This document shows positions 40,101-55,100 of a stretch of 64,000 bases of DNA, piece by piece (position 1 is the first letter of the stretch; every line of letters begins with the position of its first letter). Below the pieces are notes generated by a model. The model saw only the letters and a list, made by a program, of their open reading frames with translations, was not told the origin of the DNA and searched no databases. The position numbers were made by a program, and so were the translations under genes. Source of the stretch: Cardinalis cardinalis (Eukaryota > Chordata > Aves > Passeriformes > Cardinalidae); assembly GCA_014549065.1 (NCBI GenBank), contig JACDOX010000001.1, positions 6,312,514 to 6,376,513 of the forward strand, in the 5' to 3' direction.

Positions 40101-43100
40101 CTAATCTCAGTTCATGATAAAATAATAGGACAGCCCAGTCTGGAACGGACCTTGAAAGAGCATCTAGGTCCAATCTTTTGCTGTAAAGTGATCCTAGATG
40201 ATATAATCTACCACCCTGTCCTTCAAAAACATTTGATAAGAAGAAACTGAGAGAAAAATAAATCATCTTTTAATTTTGATAGCCACCAGCAACTGAGTGA
40301 CATTTAAGCTCATTCAGTTTACTTATTATCTATGATTACTAATTTCCCAGTGCCAGATCATATTCCTTTTATTTTAACATTTGCTATGTGCAGGTGACTG
40401 CCAATGTCTTCCTGGTATCTTCCATTGATATCTTCTTGCTTGTCTGATTAACTATTTTCATAGGACTTCTTAAACAAATATGTGAAAACCAATTTGGTTT
40501 GAGACTTTTTGTTCAACTTAAAGATATATATATAAAATATTAGAAAGGAATAGTAATCAAAACACTATGGCTATATCTTTCTGCCCTCTCATCCTTGTCC
40601 ATATTTTCCAGCATACACATTGTAGAAGCTGCTATAAATTGTGGGATGTGTTTGGCTTACCAGTGTTGGAATAACAGGTATAAAAGTGCTGAGTCTAATA
40701 ATCGTNTTAAACAGAACACACAGCAGTCACACGCATGAAATTGCTTTGCTAAATGTTAAAGTCAACAATGTTTTGCTAAGCATTATTTTTCCCTCCTAAG
40801 AGCTCTATATATTCCAGTGAAAATCTGCTCTTCAGAAATGTGTGGGATGGTGGNGGGCTTAAGCTTGTTCTTTCACAGAGGTAGTGGAGAAGCAGATGCT
40901 GCTCCATATCTGACCTGCTGCAGTAGTTGTCTCNGGGTGACCTCCAAGGCATTTACTAGACCCCAGGAGAAGTTATTGTACAAAATAAATGGAAGTATGA
41001 TGGTTAAACCTGGACAGAAAGGTACCATTTCAACTCTCTTAGAAGACAAACGTGTCTTCCACCCTGTTTCAAAATACTGGTTTTTAATCTCCCTTCCTGT
41101 GGAATTCAAGTTCAAGTGGAGTTCAAGCAACTACCTGGAGTTGAGCTGCTTTCAAGGACACTGATGTCTTCCTGTAACTCTGTCCTGTCTTCATTTTCTT
41201 CTTTGCATTCCAAGCTGGGGCTGTAGTGGCGGGGTTTCATTAACAGGGACTTCCTTTTGTTGACGGGAACGCCTGATATCTGATCTTCAGCTTTTCTCTT
41301 CTTAGCCATGGAGCATTTGTAGGCACTGCAATGATCAATTGCCAGGGACAGAGAAAAAATGGGAGAAGTGAGGAGCAAACTGTTTTAAAAATAGCACCAT
41401 CCTATAGTTTAATTCCAAGTATAAAAGTGAGGATTGACAAAATGGTAAATCACTTGCAGTTTCAGCAAATTATGTCTAGCAGATATTTAATTTTAGCTCA
41501 GGTACTGAAAGTCTAGGCCACAGGCAAGTCCTGTTTCTTTTCACTAATGTCAAAATCTTTTTGGGGGAAGGGGAATGAGGAGTAAGACAAAACCAAAAAA
41601 ATCCATAACCCAGCAGCCTTAAGGAGAGGATAAACAAAATTGTAGCCCATATTGATAATCCAAGAAAACAGCTATAGGGAAAATTATACCACCAGTTACC
41701 CTGAGCCTTTGGTCCTTAACCTTTACATCAGTGTGAACATCCACTTACACGCGTGGAGTTCAACAGCATAAAATCTGTGAGAAACACACTGTACATTGAT
41801 AATGTTGTGCAACACAGTTCACTCTTTCAATATTAGTCTTGAGCATTGGTTTCATTTAATTTACTCCAGCCATAAAAACCTGGTTTCAGCTCTACTCAGT
41901 TCTCTGTAAAGACAATGAAAAAAGGCTCCTGCAAAGGGCTTTTCATCTCATTTGAAGCTATTGCTTTGTGATAAAAGGGGGAGCTGTTCCCTGGGAAAGG
42001 TCTTACCCAGTTCAGATGCCTAACTTTCAGATGACTGACAGGAGGAGGAATGGCAGGAATTTAGAGAGGAAGATCTTTAGCAGATTTAATATACTTTTTT
42101 CAGCTCCTAATAGACCCATATATTAATCTGAATANTCATTTGGTTCTGAAGTTATTTTGCCAAACCTTTGTCACTGTACAAAACTCGNTGGCATGTAGGG
42201 AAGACACAACATAAGACACTTCCCTGAAGAGGCTGGAATCTTCAGCACTCTTTTCTTAATAATTTTTCATGTAAGTGATTTCACANAATTTTATTTTTCT
42301 CTCTCACATAGTATTCTAAGAATTTTTTTGTAGTANGAATAATACTGCTCATATTATATCTGTCAGAGATGAAAAAACTGCATATATGGATCTGTGTAAT
42401 CCACTCAATGGTTTCTCCACCTTAGGTACCACCAGGGTGCATTACAAATCTGCACGATGCCCTCAGGTGATGGATTTTGCATTCGGCTCACTGACTTAGC
42501 TGCAAGATTTGCAAGAAAAAGCCATGTATGAAGAGAACTCCTATTGGTTACACATATTACAAGCTCAACAGCATAAATTCATCCTTCCAAGGTATCTTAT
42601 GTGCACTAAATTGGCTCAGGTTCTGATTGTTTTGGATGAGAGCATATGACTAACTCAAGCTTTTTGTTAAAAANNAAANNAAAAANNAAAAANCAAAAAA
42701 AACTGGTTTTGGCTAAGCACCTTTTTGGCAATCCCTCATTGCAAACATAAAGGACATGTAAATACTAAGATCTGCATTTTAGGGGGAATGTTAAAATTTC
42801 ATCATATACATCTCAAACACTGGATATTCTTGATCTTCTGAAGTCTAAAATGCTATGGGCATCTGGAATCCAGGAATATGGGATGGTAAGCATATGCTGT
42901 AGTTGAATAAAACATGGCTTCTGTGTTATTTCTCTATTTATGAATAGAGGATAACATGAATGTCATAATAAAGGTCAGAATCACAGTAGTATCAGTGTAC
43001 CTCTGGAAATAATGCCCATATAACAGATATCNGAGGCGGATGCAGTGTCAAAAAATATGCATAACTTGTTTCTAAGGAAATACAGTTACTTAGTTCATAT

Positions 43101-46100
43101 TTGTGAATGGCATTTCATACCAGTCATGTTGTTCCAGCAAAATGGAATAAATGACAAAAGTTTGAAATCTCTTCATCCACAATTGTTTTTATCAACCAAA
43201 ACCTTCACTAGGTGTGGTTTTGATGTCTCTCATTTATTTGTCAAGTTAACCTCCAGTAGCTACTGTGAAAGTGTTTAGGATATGATGAATTTGCAGTGTT
43301 TAATTCCCCTTTCACAAAACTACAGGGATTTTTTACATCAGAACAATTAATAGATTNTTTTGGAACAGGAGATCCAACTGGATCATGTAATACACCCTCC
43401 TGTGCAACACAGGTCACAGAACTTCACCTATTTCTTCAGTCTTAATCCTGTAATTTGACTGAGTATTGTCAAGACTCAAGTTAAGGGAACGTGACAATAG
43501 GGTAAATTTGTTGCTGTGTTCTTGCTCATTTAGTACAGTCTTTTTCTAGTAACATAATATTACATGTCCCACATTGAGGACTGGCATAACACTTACTCAA
43601 CATGTTGGTTTTTCCCCACAACTGGAAAAGAGAATCAAACTCAGATGTCAGCAGACCANGGTCAAGAGCAGCGTGGAGGTACTGCTGCCCCTGCCACCTG
43701 CAGATCTGCTCTGGAAGTGAGCACCTGACAGAACCACCACAGTTTACAGCAGTAAATCAAAAGCTGCTGCATCAAAGCTGGGACAGGGGGCCCACAGATC
43801 TTCCTGGGAGCACCTTGGTTATGTTGGAAATTTTCTCCTCGATGAATATGATGCATTAGCTTGTCCTTATTATATGTTTTTCTGTACATGAGCTGCCACT
43901 CATACAGACTTTCTCCATAGGTCCCATAATTTTTTTCAAAATACAGAAGATTCAACTTTTAGTAAAATCATTCCTGACACGGTTTGATTACAGGAAGCTG
44001 ACAGANATAGTTGTCCCTTATTTCCTCAGAAGTTCAAATTGCTCTCCATTCTCCAGGAATAGATTTTCCAGCTCTTGCTTTTGCTGATGGTCCTTTAAAC
44101 TGCTGGTTTTTGAGCTTTAATTGGAATCTATTAGTTTGCAGGAACCAGTTTAAAGTTCTATCACATATCAGAAATNCCTCCTCTTTTCTACCTTACGGTG
44201 CTTAAAATGAAAAATTTAAATAAAACCAGAAAAAAAAATCACAAGTGGCAGCTTTTTCAAGTACACATGATTTACTAAGGATTTTATAATGGAAAACAGG
44301 AATTCCAGTTCTATGAAAAGAATATATTTATGCTTTTGTAAAATTCATGTCATGCCAATTTCACCTTTGTCTTTAAAAGTTTCTATTTCTCTCTTTTCCT
44401 TGCATACATTCATACATAAACTCACATGTAGGTTATCACTGATTTGTCAAGCTGTACTTTGTCAAGTGGTAAACCTATAATTTAACTTCTCTATTACTCA
44501 TCTCTTAAATTCAACATCTAATAGTTTTGTTGCTATTTATCAATGGCCTGCTTGTTGTCATGGAACACTGATTCAGCTGTCAAGGTTATTTGGTAATCCA
44601 AGGCTCATAAAACAGGAAAAGCTCTTTTTGTTATGAGCCCAAAGCCAATACATAGTTGGGGGTTTTTTTCCCAGTTTTACTGTGCTTAAATTTAANGGGT
44701 AAAAAATCATGTCTGTATCATCTAGAATGAGCAAAGTTTTTGTAATATCTTTTTTTTTTAATCAATGATTCTGTTACCAAACCTGTCTTGTGTCAATTAT
44801 CATAGTGTNAGTCAAGAGGTTAAAATCTATTACATTTAGGACCTTGCTGCATATACTGAAAAAAGCCCCAAGATAAATCTTTCATAGATATTTCATACCT
44901 AAATATATTTTGGGGGAATTTAATGGGTCATTCGTTTTCCTTTATTTCTTTTCAGATCACATCTTGCAGACACAGGCAGTACTGCCCATTGGACCCTCAC
45001 CACAAAAAAATGTCTCNGAAGAAAGAGAGATGTTTTAAGGAGTCCCAAACATGTAAAAATTTTCTGAAAAACTGGCCATGTTTGGTTTTTTGTTGTTTAT
45101 TTTTGGGNTTTTTTGGTANTTTGTATGTTTTGTTGATTTTTTGTTTNTTTGGGGTTTTTTGAGTTTTTCTTTGATTTTTTTTCATTTGTTCTTTTATTTT
45201 TTGTAATTGGTTCATCTAAGTGATGTGTTTGTCAAGCCTTCAACCTGACCTTTAACCACTTTATAGCCAGGAATGATTTGTTGTAGTTAATCTGCTGGCA
45301 AGACTTCCAGACCTCTGAGGATATTTTTTCTTATTCACAGTAGCCTGCAGATTGGCAAAGCATGAAAACAGAGCAAAGAATTGCCATAGTTNGTAAAACT
45401 AGGGGTAGATTCAGCCTGAAAACTGGTGTTTAATAATGCCTGTAATGCATGCCATGTAAAATAATGAGTCCAGAACACACCACATCTCATGTACACTTCT
45501 TAGATTCAAGAAAGAAAATAAATGCTTTTGAATATCAAGGCACTTATATTTATTTTCTNCTACTGTGTAAGGATCCCATACCTTATGCGAGTTTGTGCAA
45601 GAAAACTTAGTGGAACTTTTTAGTTGTGGAGAAAANAATTTTAAATCCATAACACGAATTGGGTTTTGACTGTTTGCCTAACTACTGAATTAGAATGAAG
45701 NGAGACAGCATCTTCTGATCTGCAGAAGCATTTAACTTCACACTAGTATTTACACAGAGAAGGTAAGTCTAACTACTCCTTAATCATATTGTGGTTAAAG
45801 ATATTGCCACATGCTTTAGACCTTAATTAGGTTTTTTCCCCAAACTTTCAGATGCCGTAAGACAATGTAGTCAAATACTACACTTTCCTTGCAGGAAGGA
45901 CAAGTTGGTATTTGAATATTCAGGGACACTTGCCACTCAAAGATGGATCAGTAGCATACAAGTGTCTGTCATGGTTGGGCTTTCTTCTAAGAATTTTAAG
46001 AATCAGAAGTATCTAAGGAAGATAAATTTTGAACATCTCCCGATCTTCANCTCTCTTTTATATCAGTTCATTCTCTAAATCACAGATTAACTGAATTCTG

Positions 46101-49100
46101 CCTAATTCTTTAGCACAAGGCTACAGCAGTGAAAATATGTGATCATCTAAAATCAAAGAAAAACTTTGAGTTCCTCATAAACTGATGATGATTAGGAGAN
46201 TTTACTGGCACTGGATACAGAAAGGGGATGATTTGCCCCTAGGATGGATCGCATGACAGTTCAAATTATGTTGCTGATATAATTTACATCAACCATCAAT
46301 GACAGAGGTTCATGAAAGGAGCTGCAATGTCAGAGTTCAAAAAAGAGTGCTGGTAGTCTCATCACTGCAATTGGAAACCCAAATAGGCGTTGCTAATTAC
46401 AGTAACTTCAGATGGATAACAGAAGTTAGGAAGGAAGGAGGAGTGTTACTATGACTCAGTGGTTTGTCTTCAGGTTAAAACAGATTTATATTCCACTTTC
46501 CTAATTCACTNTCATTGTTTGTGAAGAGTGTATGTAAATCTTGTAGCTCAGTAAGAGTGAAAGTGTTGTCAGATCAGTTTCTCTAAACAGGATAACAGAC
46601 AGGAAGATGGTATTAACAATTTCAAGTCAGAGTCTCCGCAGGAAGTCTGAAAATCCACAGAACCAGTTGGGTCTGCAAGAATTTTTCCAAAGCCAGGGCT
46701 TAGGGTGGTGTTTTCAATGTCAGAAAATGGCTTACTGAATGTGAAAGAATTCACAAAATCTAACTGTATACAATATCAAATCCTAGCTTCAGAAAACTAN
46801 ATACAAGAGACTTTAAGACATATAGATTAGTCACAGATTATATATAGAAATAAACATACAAATATAAATGTTAAAAATTATATATATTTGAATGTTTTCT
46901 AAAAGAAAGAAATAAAAATGCATCGCTTCAGATCATGGATATTAAAATATAAATTTTACAAGGCTTATAGACNCTTGGAAAAATTGACAGCTAAACAGTA
47001 ATTCTGTTTACTCTATCCCACTCTAAAATCCATATATTTGCTGGATTTAAAATGAAGAAAATTCTCTCAAAGCATATAAAGAAAACTACTTGTGTAATAA
47101 CGAAGGATTTCTTGACCCATTCCTTTTATATTTTTTAAGAAAGATACTTGATGTGACGCTTTTCATTAGTGAGAATGCTAGTTAAGTAAAGGCTGTAATG
47201 ACTTCAACCCATTTGTGTACCCTTCAGCTCTCAATCTCAGAAGGATTTGTCTTTCAGTACCTCTTCTTTTGTCTGCTGTATGGATTAATAAAAATGAATT
47301 AATTCTGTCTGGATTTCTACTGCACTGTGTTCTGATGTTCCATCCTGAAATGAATTTTCCAATTCCAAACATCTTTCTACTCAACGCGATATGAAACTAT
47401 GCTTACAGAGGTTTTGTATGTCCATGAATTCATCCCTGAATAGTGGAATATGATGGAGCAAGGGATAAAAGAAATCTACCTACTTAAAATAAGTAAAAGT
47501 AAGATTTGTGAACNGTCAGGTGATGGAAAATTGCAAATGTCAGAAACAACTGTTTGATTTGCAAGTTATAGCTAGCCACACATTGNCTACCTGAAGAACC
47601 TCAAGAAGTAAGACTTTAACTGGCAGCTGAGAAAATTGACATCAAGGTTTGGGCTAAAATTCATTAGCAGTCTANGACCAAGTTAAATCAGAAAACAACA
47701 GTTTTCTTTCTAGCTATTTTAAATAATTTTTACAATTGCTAAAATATCCAAACATGCAAATTAAAAGTTATGGATTTAGGTGAAAATATTAAGAAGTACA
47801 TTTGTTAACTCTGATATGAGATTTACAGATGAAATTTTGAAGGCTAGTCCTGGAAAGTACCACTCAGTTCTCATCATTGACAAGAAGTTAAAAACACATT
47901 TGCCTCAAACACTCATCTGAAGACAGAGTTATTTGCATTAGTGGTTTCTTCTATTTTATAGAATTAACTGAGCTACAGGATTATTTCAGATCATTTCTAA
48001 CATTTGGAGTCCATGACTGAGTGTATTGTATTTTGCTGGTTCAGACTAGGAGATAAGAAAAATCTGGAAAAGTATTCCAGCTGGAAACTCCTCAAAAATA
48101 CATTTGTGAAAGAATTCATCAGGTAAAAACCTTTTTTTTCCATCAACATTTTAAAGCATTAAAATGGTAAAAATATAAACCAATAAAATNTGTTGAAAAA
48201 AATTGCTCTTCATTTGGACAAAGAGAATTGGTTGCAATGAAGCTTAGAACTTGAAGGACTTAGTCCAATGGTAACTAAAGAGAATCTGACTGATTCTTAT
48301 TTTTAAACAGCATACAAAACACACAAAAAATTCATGTCATCCCTTTGTAGCTCACACATTTGGCTTACAAGTTGTANCTGTGAAAAGGACAGAGGCTGTT
48401 TCTGTGCCCTGTAACAACCATTCCAGGGTTAGAGAACCTTCTATAGCTATGGAAAATCTATGCAATGCTCTTTTTTTCTAAAATCCTAGAGTTGGGAAAA
48501 TTTCAGTCCAGGGCTGGACCAAGATGAAAGGAATGGACATGAGATATAGATGGAGAAAAGATAAAAGGGAAATTTTTATTTATGAACATTAATATAGAGA
48601 AAAACAAGATCAGTAACTTGGGGGTATTAAATGTCTTCTATATACAGAAATGGAAGNTTTAGCTAGAAAAAAAGGAGCAGAACTGGACAGATAAAATTGT
48701 GGAGAAAATATGGTATCATAACTGAAAGCTGGCTAGAGCAAGATATTAAAAGATGTATTTTATTTTAAAAAGACATATAAGGAAAGCAAAGGAACTGTCA
48801 TAGCCTTGTTGGTAAAAGAGGATTTATTAGACCCCATAAGAAGAGGCTGGGGAGAAATGGGTATGGTGTTGAGTCATTATGTACTGAGCTTGGAGATGTT
48901 TCAGGCAGTAAACTGAATGTTACAGGCCACCTGACCAAAAAGAACAACTGGACTGTGAAATGATTGAGCAAATGCAAAGACACATGTAAAAAGAGTGGAA
49001 CAATAGTAAGTCAGCAGTAACAGAGGAAAACAACATGCAGTTATGGTGAAATTCACCCATGCCTCAAGCTCCTGCCTCTGTGGACAAAAATTCCAGGCAG

Positions 49101-52100
49101 CAAGATATTAATGAAATGGCTTTTTATTTATCTCTTCAAATAAATATTTTTAAAATTCAACTTATTTTATTATTTTTTCAGGATTCTCCTGAAAGAAAAG
49201 GCAACTCAGAGAAAGACAACAGGGATTTAACTTCTATGATTTTGTTACTTTTTGTTAATAAGCTTGTAGAATCTTAAGGATATTCAGATCTTATAAAAAT
49301 ATTACATATAAACCCTCAATTTGAAATACTATGTCAAGGAAACAGATGACTTCTTAATTCAATAAATCTCAACATGGTTCAAGTTGAATGGCTGGACCCC
49401 TTTCTCACAGGTAAGTTATTTTTAGTAAGAGCCAGTTTACAGAAAATTTATTTATTATTCTGTGGAGCTCAAGAAGTTCTTAAACTCAGTAATATGAATG
49501 AATGCCCAAGATCTGGGCCAAATGCAGCCTCCCTAGCCTCTTTTTCATTTACTCACTCAATCTGTCCAGGTTCAGTAGGTCAATAAATTCCAGTGGGACC
49601 CAGGCCAAGAATTTGGCTTAGAATGGATTAAGTTTCTAGGCAAATCTACAGATCATCCACACAACCTTTGCATCCAGAAAGCCTTGCACATGAGTGGTCA
49701 GCCTGCTAGCACCAGTAAATGCTTAAATAAAAAGCATATTGGTAACTACAAGCTGGTTAAAAAAGAAGTAAAGAAGATCAGCTTTGTGGGTGTTTGTTGG
49801 TTTTTTTTGCCAACAGAGAATGGGACTGTAAGCAACTCATTGTCAGCAGCCAGGACCTCCCTTTAATGTAGCAGGAGGTCCAATGGCTGCATTCTTTCCC
49901 TTTTCTTGCTATCTCCAGGCTGTACACAGTCTGTTTCTGCTCACTTTTGCTTGGCTGAATCAACCCTTGACATCAGTCAGAGGCAGCAATTCAGCTAGCC
50001 ATAATATTTAACTCATGATTGATATATGTGAGGCAGAAGTTATGGGCTGGCATTTCCATCTCTGTGTGGCTTGTGGTCATCTACAGGGAAAAGATCTGCC
50101 ATAAGAGGAAGCGAACATTTGGGGCTGTAATGTTCTGATGCATTCTGTCAGGCAGCAGAAGGCATGAAGGCATATGCAACCCTAAATTTCTGTGTAGGTT
50201 TGGGAGGATAACATTTACTATGTGCTGATAAGCACAGAAGTTGTGATGGGGAAGACAGGGACTCGTGNAATATATTAAATAACATAAAAATTTTACTCCA
50301 AGACAGGGAGTATTCTAAGATACAACTAGCTCTCAGGTAGAAAAACATGAAAATAAGTATCTCAATCTAGCAGCCAGAATAAAATGATGTGGATTTGACA
50401 TATATTACAAAAAACCTCTTACAGAAAAACATTAATTGAAACTAAATTATAATTACCCTTTTTAATGTTAAATGGAGGCTTTAAGTAAAAAAATGTAAAA
50501 CCACAATCAAATATAATAGCGAAGAGAAAAGAGACACTGAGACTGTGGATTTTGGCTAGAAATAACATAGTAGACATCAAAAGAGAGCTATAATATGCTA
50601 GAAATATATCTAATGCAGTTGTTGTTAAACAGAGCTATAAAAGCCACCTATAAAGCAAATGCACATAAAGTATCTACTAAAGCAAGGTAAAATAGAAATC
50701 TGAACATGAAATTCTGTCTCTAAAAGTTCTAAATAAATCCAGGAAGAAAAGGTAGAGATCACAGTACATAGATCAAAAGGTCTGAACATGTATTGGAATT
50801 AAGCAAGTTATTAAGCATAATTATAAGCATAATAATAAGAACAGCTCCAACCACAGTTGTCTCAAAAGAATTATGAGATACAGTTCTTATTTCAACCATC
50901 TTAGTGGTTATTCAGAACAGTTCACTGAATATTTAAGTCAAAGAACTGTAAACCCCAAGGTTACCTGCAAAATTTCTAAAGTCATTACTTGTGGTCACCC
51001 AGAACAATGTTACCATTTACTGAAACAGAATGGTGGNTCTTATTATGTTATTACATTACATTCAAAGTGACATTTTATTAAGAGTGAAAAAAAATTACCT
51101 GATCTTCTCTATACACAAGTTGCAAACATTTTATGTAAGCCTTAAACCAGTCACATGACTGGTTTTCTGAAAGAAGAAAACTTGGAGATATTTGAATTTT
51201 GACTTTCTTTCTGGTTTTTTTTTTGTGTGGTTTTTTTTTGTTTTGTTTTTTGCTGTTAACTGTTGTCTCGAAAGAATAACTTGGTTCTTAACTATGAAAG
51301 CACCTGGTGCTGTAAAAAAGTNAAAAAGCCTGAGGTCCATCAACTCATTCAAACTCTAGGTAAAGGAAAGCAGGAAAAGAAACGAGGTGGAGGGGCAGAA
51401 CAAAGGGAGAGGAGGGATGACAGCTCTGTAAATTTCACAGTTTGATGGCTAGTTAGAGGGCAACTGGGAGGTGAAGGAGGAAACAAGGGAGGAACTTAGA
51501 CATGATAGCTATAAACATGATTGCCATTACAATTTTCATTAATACTTGATTATTTTTTTAGTTATGATGACTATATTAACATACAGGATATAACAAGGAT
51601 AGGTGAATTCTAACACTATATTTTGTCACTACNATGACTGTGACAATATACTGGGACTATATACTTACCTTTGCCTTGCAGTAAATGGCACCACATAGTG
51701 ATTGTTCAGTGTTTATGTTTGACTGTTCAATGTTTTCTATCAAACATCAACTACAAAACCATTTTTGTTTAGTGTAAAACATAGATTTTAACAGATTCTT
51801 TGAGGAGAGTAAGGTCTAGCACAACAGATTAAGTTCCTAAGGAACCTAACAATGTTGTCAGAAAAGAANAGTAAATGAACAAGATTTAATGGGAATTTAA
51901 GAAAGCATGATTCATAATAACGTGACAGACTTGCTTGTACCAGAAATCATGGAGTAAGAGACAGAGGTTAATATTTTCAGCACCCCACAACCATTTCAAT
52001 TTCTACAATGGCTAGGGCAGGGAGGAAGTTCCTTTTCCAAGCTGAAGAGCAAGCAGGAGATACTCTAACTCATTCTGTTAACAGATCTTGGGAATAGCTA

Positions 52101-55100
52101 CTCCTAAGATTAATGCCCACTGTTTAATTGAAGATCAGTTATCAACAGAAACAGCATGATACNGAACTTAGACTCAAGTGGAATGCTTAATCCAATATGT
52201 CATGGAGAAATACCTAAATGCCAAGGTGGCACAGCTCTGGCCCAGCCAGTTACCATCATGGGGAGCACTGGGAAGGAGGGCTGGAAGTGTTTGCTGTCAA
52301 CATCCTATCTTCAATTGCAAATAAAAGACTTTCAGTGAAGCTCAGACATGTCTGGCAGTAGCTATAACTGCTGACCATCTTCATTTAACATTTACTACCA
52401 AGTCTGTTTGAATTCAGACTTACAATTTGTTTCAGCAAAGCACATTAAGGACTGCAAGGGTCCCACACTTTCTGCCAGTGGAGACAGATGAGGCACCAAG
52501 AAATGCAAAAGTCCACCTCAGTTTCTGTTCCAAATGTGCTTATTCAGGATTATGTCAAACATGCTTTTCCACAGCAGTTTCCAGAAAATCAGTCTCTGAC
52601 CATCTCCTGTGGAAACACAAGCCAAGCCCAAAGGACAAACCTGACAGGTTTTCCAGATGCCAGCTAGGAACAAACAGATTTCTCAGTCTCTGTCTCATTT
52701 NTAAGCAGTGCTGTAGGATAACACCACTGTGAAGGTGATAGCTACACAAATCAACCATAATCTCAGTTCTTACTAAGGAACACCTTGGAGCCTTTTTATG
52801 TGATTTTTCTTCATGTGCTNAGTTCTTCCATCATCCGAGTATCACTTTCACCTCTTTCTCCAGTCATCTGCCATACTACTGCTTTTTTTTCACACAAATA
52901 CTTCTTAAAAAATCTGCTTACTTTATGAAGTTCAGAAAAAGAGTTGCCAATGAGTCCTTTCTAAATGCAGCTAGGCATGAACAGGCCTTTTCTTTCATGC
53001 CATAGCATTTCCTGACTGGCCAAATTTTTTCTATCTACCAAAATCTCTACCTTCATTCTATCACTGGTTGAAACAGAGCTCAGTTATAATTGANTATATT
53101 CCATTTAATAGCTCTTAAAGGAAATCAGGAAAACATTTGGCAATTTAGAATAAGGAAAAACTACCAGTTAGTTAAGTGGTTTTTAGCATGTTGTCATANA
53201 TATAACAGTATATTAATGTACCTCTTCATTACAGGTAAAGTTAAGGAATTCATTTTAGTGACACAGACTTTTGGAGATACTTCAGTTCCATTACTTGCAG
53301 GATTGCTTTGCTGGTTTCTCACCCTCCTTATCAATAGGCAGCCACAAAAGGGTGAATTGTCCAGTTACTACTTCTAAAAAGGAGACATCCAGNTATCTCT
53401 GCTCTGTTAGTCCTCTCTCTGCTAAGGTATTCAAGATACTCATAACNCTCTACATTCAAAATGAACAGTTCAACTTCTCTGAATATCTAAAGTGTCTCAC
53501 AACCCCTGGAACNAGAGTTCCAGATAAAAAATGTAATTTTCCTTANTTTTGAAGAAGAAATGCTACAGTGNAGAAAGTAAGAGGAAGTGTAACTATTCCT
53601 GCCAAACACCNATGCTGTTCTCCATTATTTGAAGCACCTTGTGGACTCTACATTAATCACCAGTGACAGAAGCCCAAACCACTTGGTTTCACCTGTATCT
53701 AACTCAGAAAAGGTACTCCTTCTATTCAGATATGGATTTAACCAAACTGATCTATTCTTTTGCAGTTCTGCGCTTGGATCAATCCAATTTGCTCTTCCTT
53801 GGTCTGACCCAGATGCCACTCCATAACCTACAGATGGTTCATTGTACTGTATCCCATCTGTTAAATAAAACACAGTAATGAGAATACATCACTCCAATAT
53901 TCCTCACTTTACTTTGNTTTCCATTCTAATCCTGAACACAGCTGAAGGTCCTGGTCATTTCAGTGGTCCATGACAAAATTGTCTAAGATAAGACCTCTTC
54001 ATTCTGCTTCTCACAGAAGATGGATACAACAGAGCTTCCATGCCCAAAATGTGTCAGATTCAAACTTGAATGTATAGAAGAGATCTCCCAGTTTCANCAC
54101 TCTCTTCTACCACACATTGTTGTTTCCTATGTTTAGCTTGTGATAAAAAGATTCATCTTTTTTTTAAGGTAGCTTAGCTATCAGTGGAAACACCACAACA
54201 GTACTTTCCTAAATAAAAAATTAAATCATGTTGTTAACATATAAATGATCAAGACTTCAAGGAGTGAAAGATCTGTTTTAAAAGACTTACTAAGTTTAGC
54301 GTTCTATGCTTCAACACTACAGCACATACAGTAGATACTGTTAAAATAACCCTAATAAATTTGAACTAATAACAAAGAAATGTTAATAGTGTTCATATAC
54401 AAAGAAAATTCTTTCTATTTTACTGAAAGTTGGGATTCCTTAGNGCATATAGTTATATGAAATAAATGTAAGTTTGATACGTAAATCATTGTGTATACCT
54501 GGAAGAAAAGTTTGTNCTCTGAAAGTTTAGTGCAGTGCAAGAGAATTTTTAGTTATTTTAGTATGAAAAAAAAAAATTCCAAACCCCAGCTTGTCTCTTA
54601 AGATAATATCTTTCTAAAAATATACATTCTTATGCAGAAAGGTGGTCCTATTTATCAGGAGAAGACNGATGATAACAACATTAGCAAGTTTTCTTGGTAA
54701 AATCTTAGCTTTTTTGAAATTAAGAGATTTTTTGGCATTGAATTCCATTAAGAAAGATTTCAATGCCTGAAATGTAGAAGAGAGACATTTTCATGCTTTA
54801 TTGAATTTAATTGGTGATTGAAACTCTTTGTTTTTCTTTTCATTTATTTTACTCTCTACTTTTGTGAAACACAAGTTACAGAATAAGAAAAGGCTAACAA
54901 ATGCTCTAGAACCAATCAATGTTATGAAATTAATAATAATACAAAATGAGCATGTAAGCTTATGTAGTGTCTTTCATGTAGAAGTATCCCAAGGCACTTT
55001 TTAACAGAAACTCAATAAGGAGTGCAAAAGTGCTTTGTCAGATAGGATAAGCCAGGGGAAAAGGGGAAATTAATTAAGCATGGATTTAAATTTCTCAGCC

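Larger units (their letters stand above)
36780..41134 (-). other. intron between coding exons 3 and 4 (4.4 kb)
   Basis: Contains a TA microsatellite (37143-37161), an 8-base-arm inverted repeat (38175-38198), a 16-N gap flanked by identical 30-base sequences (39505-39599), an old repeat fragment (39925-39965) and a decayed CR1 3' end (about 40110-40235). No exon seen. Confidence 0.85.

Noticed and set aside
53625..53878. Overlapping open frames on both strands
   Set aside because: Both strands are open without a recognisable domain, which points to composition rather than coding.
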